From positions 3,585,501 through 3,649,500 of the forward strand of contig OW203992.1 of assembly GCA_934047225.1 (NCBI GenBank): a stretch of 64,000 nucleotides of DNA, written 5' to 3'. This stretch comes from Ypsolopha sequella (Eukaryota; Arthropoda; Insecta; Lepidoptera; Ypsolophidae). A model generated the notes under the pieces. That model saw nothing but the letters and a program-made list of their open reading frames with translations, did no database searches and was not told the DNA's origin. Positions 12,501 through 21,500 of the stretch are shown piece after piece (the stretch's first letter is position 1; every line of letters begins with the position of its first letter). A program made the position numbers and the translations under genes.

Positions 12501-15500
12501 CTTCTTCCTAGCAAGACTAATCGAATGGGCGGACTTAGGCATATATTTATAATATTATTTATTCTTTATTCCTATGTTTTTATTTTATTCAAGTGTATTT
12601 TTTTATTAAATTTAAGTACCCAACCTTTATTATTTCCCCATATTATTATTTATTACATAAAACTATTACCTATACATATAGATTATTAAGTTACTTATAT
12701 TACATTAAAACCGACCTGTAATAAGTGTTTGTTATAACTACATTACATAAATAAACATATTTCATTTTATTTTTACAAAATAGACGTATAATTTTAGCTG
12801 TACTGTTTTTAGTGAGACAAAAAATAATACTAAAAATAAGACATAATACTAATTTATTTAAATAAAATTAACTACTATAATTGTAAAATTGTAAAATACC
12901 TACTGTATAATATACCTTCATAAATATATATACAAGGTGAATTTGTGAACATCGTCCAAATTCATACTCGAGCCTTGGTAAGTGATCAGCGTCATGAACC
13001 AATAACGATTTTTGTAAAATTCATAAAATGAAATTTCGACCCCCCATAGTAATTCACTCAGGACTGGGAGTAAATTATTATGGGAAGTCGAAATTTCATT
13101 TTACGAATTTCACAGTCATTGTTATCGATTCGTGATGCTGATTACTTACCAAGCGTCCAGTATGAATTTGGACGATGAACAAAAAGTCACCTTGTATATA
13201 ATATACTAATAAATAACAGACTATATAAATAAATACCCAGGAAATAAAATGAATAAATACAAAATTTATCCAAAAATTCAATAACGTTCAAAAGATGCTC
13301 ATGAAAGTGATAAAAGATATTCTTTCAGCCGTCTTTTGAAAATATTCAGCGGTGAACAATCCCGAACGTTCGAGGGAAGTGAATTACACAGTGTGACAGC
13401 CTCAACCTGGACACTGATAACTCTATATATGTATATACTAATTACCTTTTTTTATTCTTTTTGTCTTTTTACGCATTTTTATTTTTGTTTTTATTTTCTT
13501 TAATTTAATTATATACTATTTCTGCCAATTGTTATTGATTTTTCAATTTAGTTAATAAAATTGTTAACGACTCGTAAATACATAACATGCAATTGTAACG
13601 GAGGTAGCTGAAAACCAGCACCAACCAAAGCATGTTTTGGATGGCACATAGCTGAGCTACATCCTTTTGTCGTGTTGTTATTTTTATCTATAGATTACTC
13701 CCTACTTAAGTAAACCTTTTTCTACTGTGTTAGCTATAAGTTTCTTTTTTGTAAACGCGCCAATAAATTTATTTTCTTTCTTTCTTTCAACAGTGAACGA
13801 CTTGTTAAACGACGCAGAATTATGTGCAGGAGTTTTAAGAAGGGAAACACCGTATTAAACATCGTAACATTGTACTTAGGAGAAAGGGGGTTTTTGAGAA
13901 CACTGTAGAGAAATGTGAGAACATGCAAGTGACGAAGATAATGGATGGGAAGCAAATTAAACTCGCCGCGAAAATGACAGACATGGTCGAATTTACGCAA
14001 ACCATTATTAATATAATGCCGAGATTCTGAAGCTATTCAAGCTCCACACTAGCATCGAGAAAACAGCGCGTTCATTGCGCTTTAACTGATGTAGGCTGAG
14101 AAATGGCCATTTTCGTCCATAGTTATTTTCGCTTATAACCTGGATACTGCAAAATGGATTTAAATGCAGTTGTCCTGTAAACTAGGCATTTTTTGGGAGC
14201 TGAGCAGTGACCATTTTAGTGACACTAGTCCGAAAGAAAACATGAAATTTGACGAATTGGTGTGACACTGGACCGGAGAAAACTGTAATCGACATGGCAA
14301 ACGAATCAAAAGATTACAAAAATATGTTCTTAGCAGCGTTTTGTTAAATACTTACTTGAAACACAGCAAGTCTTTGTTTCAAAGCTTCGTCAACGGAAGA
14401 TGCTGTGACCAATCCTGTTTCTTCATCCACTGCTGGTGCGGGAGCCGGCTCTAAAACAATAGCGATGGCAGGTTTACATACACATTTGATGTTAGAATTA
14501 TTAAATAATTGAAGTCAATAAATATGAATCCAGGGCATCTAGCCAGGGCCGGATTTAGGGGAGGGGAACCGGGTCTACAGCCCCGGGGCCTCCACAAAAG
14601 AGGGGCCGCTACAATAGTGCCTCCACCAATAAATTAAAAATATTGATTTTAGTTGACTGTATGCGAAGAGTCAAAATGGCGAACTATACTGGCGTGACAA
14701 ATATAAAAATTTGGAAAGCTTGTTACTCAACAAGTTTTATCACACAATTGCCAAAAAAACACGAATTCTAACAATAAGATAATGTTATTGTGGGTATCCT
14801 TAGTTTTGTTTTTTGCTATAGTAATACACATGAGCACTTATGGAAACAGCGGATATATGATCGATATTTAATCAAAAAACTTCGTTGTTGCCGAGGGGCC
14901 TCCACGTCCTATAATGCGGCTCTGCATCTAGCTGATACTTGGCAGAGCCGTCCCAACGGTGGCTGCAATACTCCAAGCACGACCGAACTTCAGCTTTTGT
15001 TCAAAGACTGTGTAAGCAACCGAAGATAATTAGCAAATAGAAATTGCTTGTTGCACAAAATACTGAAGTTAAACAATATTACCAGCAGCGTTTTGTTGTA
15101 CAGCCTCCTCCTCCTTCTGCTGCGACTTAAACCCAGCCACAACGGCGTCAGGGGTCGGTAATTCACTCAGATCCATCTCTTGTCCAGACTTGTAATAGTC
15201 CAACACCATGTCGAATTGTTTCACCACTTTGAGCAACTCAAGTGCTAGAGGCTTGTCGCCCGCATGCTTGGCTGTGAGGGCCGCAGCTTTGAACTCTTCT
15301 TTGCGTTCTGTAAAAATTTAACAATGATATTGTGTTTCGGAAATAGGATGCCTACTAGATGTAAGTAGATAAAATCGGCTAACAACTTCATTCCAAATAA
15401 ACCGAGACTTTTAAATCGCGACTTAAAAAATAAAACTGGACTAGCAGGTTCACATTTCAGCTAATCCTGTCCAGCCTGGTTTGGTTCCCAGACAGATAGA

Positions 15501-18500
15501 TACAGTGCTCCCAAAGTGATAATGCGCATACAAATCTTCGCCACTGTTCGGCAAAGTTCGTATTTCCTTACAATTTCTACGAGTATACAATCAATAGTGT
15601 CACGTGGTACTTCCGGTCGCTCGGCTATAGATTTGTATGCATTGTGAGTACTGTACATAAGAATAAATAAAACTATATATATAAATAGCAGTCTCTACAA
15701 CAAATAAAACCAAATATATAAATGGCAGTCTCTAGAACAAATAAAACCAAATATATAAATGGCAGTCTCTACAACAAATAAAACCAAATATATAAATGGC
15801 AGTCTCTACAACAAATAAAACCAAATATATAAATAGCAGTCTCTACAACAAATAAAACCAAATATATAAATAGCAGTCTCTACAACAAATAAAACCAAAT
15901 AATAAAAATGGCAGTCTCTACAACAAATAAAACCAAATATATAAATAGCAGTCTCTACAACAAACAAAACCAAATATATAAATGGCAGTCTCTACAACAA
16001 ATAAAACCGAATAAATAAATGGCAGTATCTACAACAAATAAAATCAAATATATAAATGGCAGTCTCTACAACAAATAAAACCAAATATATAAATGGCAGT
16101 CTCTACAACAAATAAAACCAAATATATAAATGGCAGTCTCTACAACAAATAAAACCAAATATATAAATGGCAGTCTCTACAACAAATAAAACCAAATATA
16201 TAAATGGCAGTATCTACAACAAATAAAACCAAATATATAAATGGCAGTCTCTACAACAAATAAAACCAAATATATAAATGGCAGTCTCTACAACAAATAA
16301 AACCAAATATATAAATGGCAGTCTCTACAACAAATAAAACCAAATATATAAATGGCAGTCTCTACAACAAATAAAACCCAATATATAAATGGCAGTCTCT
16401 ACAACAAATAAAACCAAATATATAAATGGCAGTCTCTACAACAAATAAAACCAAATATACAAATGGCAGTATCTACAACAAATAAAATCAAATATATAAA
16501 TGGCAGTCTCTACAACAAATAAAACCAAATATATAAATCGCAGTCTCTACAACAAATAAAACCAAATATATAAATGGCAGTCTCTACAACAAATAAAACC
16601 AAATATATATAAATGGCAGTCTCTACAACAAATAAAATCAAATATATAAATGGCAGTCTCTACAACAAACAAAACCAAATATATAAATGGCAGTCTCTAC
16701 AACAAATAAAACCAAATATATAAATGGCAGTCTCTACAACAAATAAAACCAAATATATAAATGGCAGTCTCTACAACAAATAAAACCAAATATATAAATG
16801 GCAGTATCTACAACAAATAAAACCAAATATATAAATGGCAGTCTCTACAACAAATAAAACCAAATATATAAATGGCAGTCTCTACAACAAATAAAACCAA
16901 ATATATAAATGGCAGTCTCTACAACAAATAAAACCAAATATATAAATAGCAGTCTCTACAACAAATAAAACCCAATATATAAATGGCAGTCTCTACAACA
17001 AATAAAACCAAATATATAAATGGCAGTCTCTACAACAAATAAAACCGAATAAATAAATGGCAGTATCTACAACAAATAAAACCAAATATATAAATGGCAG
17101 TCTCTACAACAAATAAAACCAAATATATAAATCGCAGTCTCTACAACAAATAAAACCAAATATATAAATGGCAGTCTCTACAACAAATAAAACCAAATAT
17201 ATAAATGGCAGTCTCTACAACAAATAAAACCCAATATATAAATGGCAGTCTCTACAACAAATAAAACCAAATATATAAATGGCAGTCTCTACAACAAATA
17301 AAACCAAATATACAAATGGCAGTATCTACAACAAATAAAATCAAATATATAAATGGCAGTCTCTACAACAAATAAAACCAAATATATAAATCGCAGTCTC
17401 TACAACAAATAAAACCAAATATATAAATGGCAGTCTCTACAACAAATAAAACCAAATATATATAAATGGCAGTCTCTACAACAAATAAAATCAAATATAT
17501 AAATGGCAGTCTCTACAACAAACAAAACCAAATATATAAATGGCAGTCTCTACAACAAATAAAACCAAATATATAAATCGCAGTCTCTACAACAAATAAA
17601 ACCAAATATATAAATGGCAGTCTCTACAACAAATAAAACCAAATATATATAAATGGCAGTCTCTACAACAAATAAAATCAAATATATAAATGGCAGTCTC
17701 TACAACAAACAAAACCAAATATATAAATGGCAGTCTCTACAACAAATAAAACCAAATATATAAATGGCAGTCTCTACAACAAATAAAACCAAATATATAA
17801 ATGGCAGTCTCTACAACAAATAAAACCAAATATATAAATGGCAGTATCTACAACAAATAAAACCAAATATATAAATGGCAGTCTCTACAACAAATAAAAC
17901 CAAATATATAAATGGCAGTCTCTACAACAAATAAAACCAAATATATAAATGGCAGTCTCTACAACAAATAAAACCAAATATATAAATGGCAGTCTCTACA
18001 ACAAATAAAACCCAATATATAAATGGCAGTCTCTACAACAAATAAAACCAAATATATAAATGGCAGTCTCTACAACAAATAAAACCAAATATACAAATGG
18101 CAGTATCTACAACAAATAAAATCAAATATATAAATGGCAGTCTCTACAACAAATAAAACCAAATATATAAATCGCAGTCTCTACAACAAATAAAACCAAA
18201 TATATAAATGGCAGTCTCTACAACAAATAAAACCAAATATATATAAATGGCAGTCTCTACAACAAATAAAATCAAATATATAAATGGCAGTCTCTACAAC
18301 AAACAAAACCAAATATATAAATGGCAGTCTCTACAACAAATAAAACCAAATATATAAATGGCAGTCTCTACAACAAATAAAACCAAATATATAAATGGCA
18401 GTCTCTACAACAAATAAAACCAAATATATAAATGGCAGTCTCTACAACAAACAAAACCAAATATATAAATGGCAGTCTCTACAACAAATAAAACCAAATA

Positions 18501-21500
18501 TATAAATGGCAGTCTCTACAACAAATAAAACCAAATATATAAATGGCAGTCTCTACAACAAATAAAACCAAATATATAAATGGCAGTCTCTACAACAAAT
18601 AAAAGCAAATATATAAATGGCAGTCTCTACAACAAATAAAATCAAACCACGGATTATAGAAAATCAAACCAACTTACTCAAAATAAACTGCATTCCTTTC
18701 ATCTTCTCAGGATCTAATTCCTCGCTAACCACCGCCGGCGCTTCGGGCTCGCTCGGTGACACTTCGGGTGCACTCGGTGCCTCTTCGCGAGGACTCGGCG
18801 TTTGCTCAGGCGCGCTCGGTATTACTTCGGGAAGTTGTGGTGGAGGGAAAGAGGGGGGTTCGGAAGTCGGCGCGGGGGATTCACCGGGCTTTTTGCCGGT
18901 ACTGACTGGCGGAGGAATATCTTCGTCGTTGATTGGTTTGCCGGCTTTCGCTTGTTTGAGGAGATCGTTGAGCGTTTTTAGGCCACGGTTGAATCTGTTG
19001 AACGTGAATTCGTCTTTGCAACCAAAGCTTAGTTTATGTTATGACTAAGGCTAACATATCAGTTAGTCAATAGAGAAGGCTTCTACCGACCTAGAGTTAC
19101 ACAAAAATCTAATCCACAAAGACCAATCAAAAAGCAAGTACCTACATACTCCATATTACTCAGCGATAAAAGAATTAAGCCTTTTAAAAGTCACAATTTG
19201 TATACTTCCCATTTACTGAACAGTGAAGAAAAGAATGAGGATGACCTGCCTGCATGCTATAAAAAACGTGTATAAGTGCTTATCAAGTTAGAATGTTGAA
19301 ATCGTCGGTGAAAAAAGGATTTATATTTTTGATGTCCTCTAAGATATACAGATTGCAAACTTAATTATGTACTTCAATGGAGGGGGTCACTCTTTACCAT
19401 AAGGGAAAACATACTGGGCAAAAAAAACATATTTATGCCAATTTATTTTTTACATATATTAGTCATTAAACTACAACAAAACTAATAATTTTATAGTAGT
19501 TTATGCTACTTGGGCGAAAAGGAATAAATTACGAGGACGATTTAAAACACGAGCGTAGCGAGTGTTTTAAACGTAACTGAGTAATTTATTGCTTTTGCGC
19601 CCGTGTATCATACTACGTTTTTCAATGCATAGTGTGAGGAAATAAAACAAATATAATCTTGTGAACTTTAAATTATGATTGGCTCAAAAGGACTGTATCC
19701 AGAGCCGTTAAACAGTGGAAAAAAAGTATAACATTTATGGATTTTATGATATACACAGGAAAGGCTGCAGGTTAGCCAATAAATTAAAAAAAGAATAATA
19801 ATAAAGCCCTTGGGCAAAATAATCGACTTTCTGTTCGGTTTTGATGGATAAAAAGTGGGCTTTTACAGAAAGAAAGAAAGAAAGAAAATGAAATTTATTC
19901 GTCACCAATAAAATACGGAAATACATAAAAATAACATAAAAACTAAACTTACAAGAAAACAATTATATAATATACTACAAAATGTGACGAAAAGGGGCAG
20001 GCTCAGCATCTGCTGTGAGCTATCGAGCAGCAACACAGCGCTGGTTTTCAGCCTGTCCCTGTACACGCACTAAACATAAACATAAAACATTTTTTTTTTG
20101 CAGGCAGCTTGTACATCATCATTAATAAATAAATATAAATCTAAAAATACAATTGAAAATTAATTAATGAATTATAACGACACTGAAGGTATTTTATTAA
20201 GCGGCTACTATACTAAATGAGATTTTGTAAATCAAAGAAAATTTTCTTTACGTGTAATTTAAAATTCTTAGTTTTCATCTCCTCATGCAATGGTGGAGGT
20301 AGATCGTTCCAGATCTTGGACGCCGCATATTTAAAACAACCTTTATAGCCTTTGGTTCTGTGTCTAGGTATAATAATTTTACTTGTTTCCCTACTTCGAG
20401 TATAAACTTGTGTATGACAATCTCTCTTCCAAATAAATTTCGAATAAAGGTACGTCGGTCTCTTACTATGTATAACACGATGCACTAAACAAGCCAGGTG
20501 TAATTTCCTGCAGGCTGACATCTTTAAAATCCCTTTTTGGTTTAAAAAGGGTGTCACATGACCTCGCTTCGGAATAACAAAACAAAATCGTGCACATGCG
20601 TTTTGTACACGCTGGATTGCGCGCTCAGTTTTAGCGAACAATCTCGGCCCATAGACTACATCACAGAAATTGAAGAGTGACAAAACCAGAGACTCTGTTA
20701 TCAAAATGCGAACTTTCTCCGTTAAAAATTCTCTGATTTGGTATAAAACTTTGAGCCTAAAGAAAGCGTTTCTTATTTTGCTGTTAATATGCTCAATATA
20801 GCGAAGTTCACCGTCTAAAATTAAACCTAAATTACGCGCTTTTAAAACTCTATCTACATCATAATTACCTATTTCAATGTGAGGTTTCATTTCTGCAATT
20901 GACTCACATTGGTGACGCGTCCCTAAAATCATAAACTTCGATTTGTTCGGGTTTAAGACCAAATTATTTGTTTGAGCCCACACAGAAATTGCTTCCAGAT
21001 CCTTATTAATTTTCTCGACCGCTTCAACTGTATCCTTAGCTCTAAACGAAGAATACACGAGCGTAATATTACGAGCACTTGCATTGAAAAAGATTTTAAA
21101 AATCTTACAAGCCTCTGATCAGCTGCTATCGAGGTTTGTACGTTATATCCATCCATCAGCCTAGTTCATCCACTGCTGGACATAAGCCTTTCCAGGACTT
21201 TGCCACTCCCGGCGGTCATTGCCCATACTCACACACGCTGGGCAGGCGGGTTGGTAAGCGCGGTGCCAGAACCCTCGCACCAGTGACGCCGCTGCCCGTC
21301 AGCAGTCCGTTCCATATAAGGCCCGGCTATTAGGGATGGATATACTGCCATTCATCGGTCCCAGGCATGGTGGGCCTTCTGGTTTTTTGCCTGTTAGCTG
21401 TCCTCTTACTCTTACTAATTACTTCGAGGGGGTCTCCAAATAAGATGGTGGTACCTCCACAGTTGAGCCCAGCATCAGCTCTACCACCTGTAAAAACCAC

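Larger units (their letters stand above)
19496..21120. repeat. Four-copy dispersed repeat, copy 2, split by a LINE
   Basis: The repeat runs from TTATAGTAGTTTATGCTAC to GGGCTTTTAC at 19866 and resumes at 21069 as TTACGAGCACTTGCATTG. Unsplit copies read GGGCCTTTACGAGCACTTGC. The interruption is the LINE at 19867-21068. Confidence 0.85.

Noticed and set aside
15662..18650. CRISPR array
   Set aside because: The whole 37-bp unit repeats without unique spacers, the DNA is eukaryotic and lies in an intron. It is a minisatellite.
18617..19048. Glycine/serine-rich 143-aa protein on the plus strand
   Set aside because: It is the antisense of lgd exon 4, whose minus-strand reading matches the family and splices in phase.
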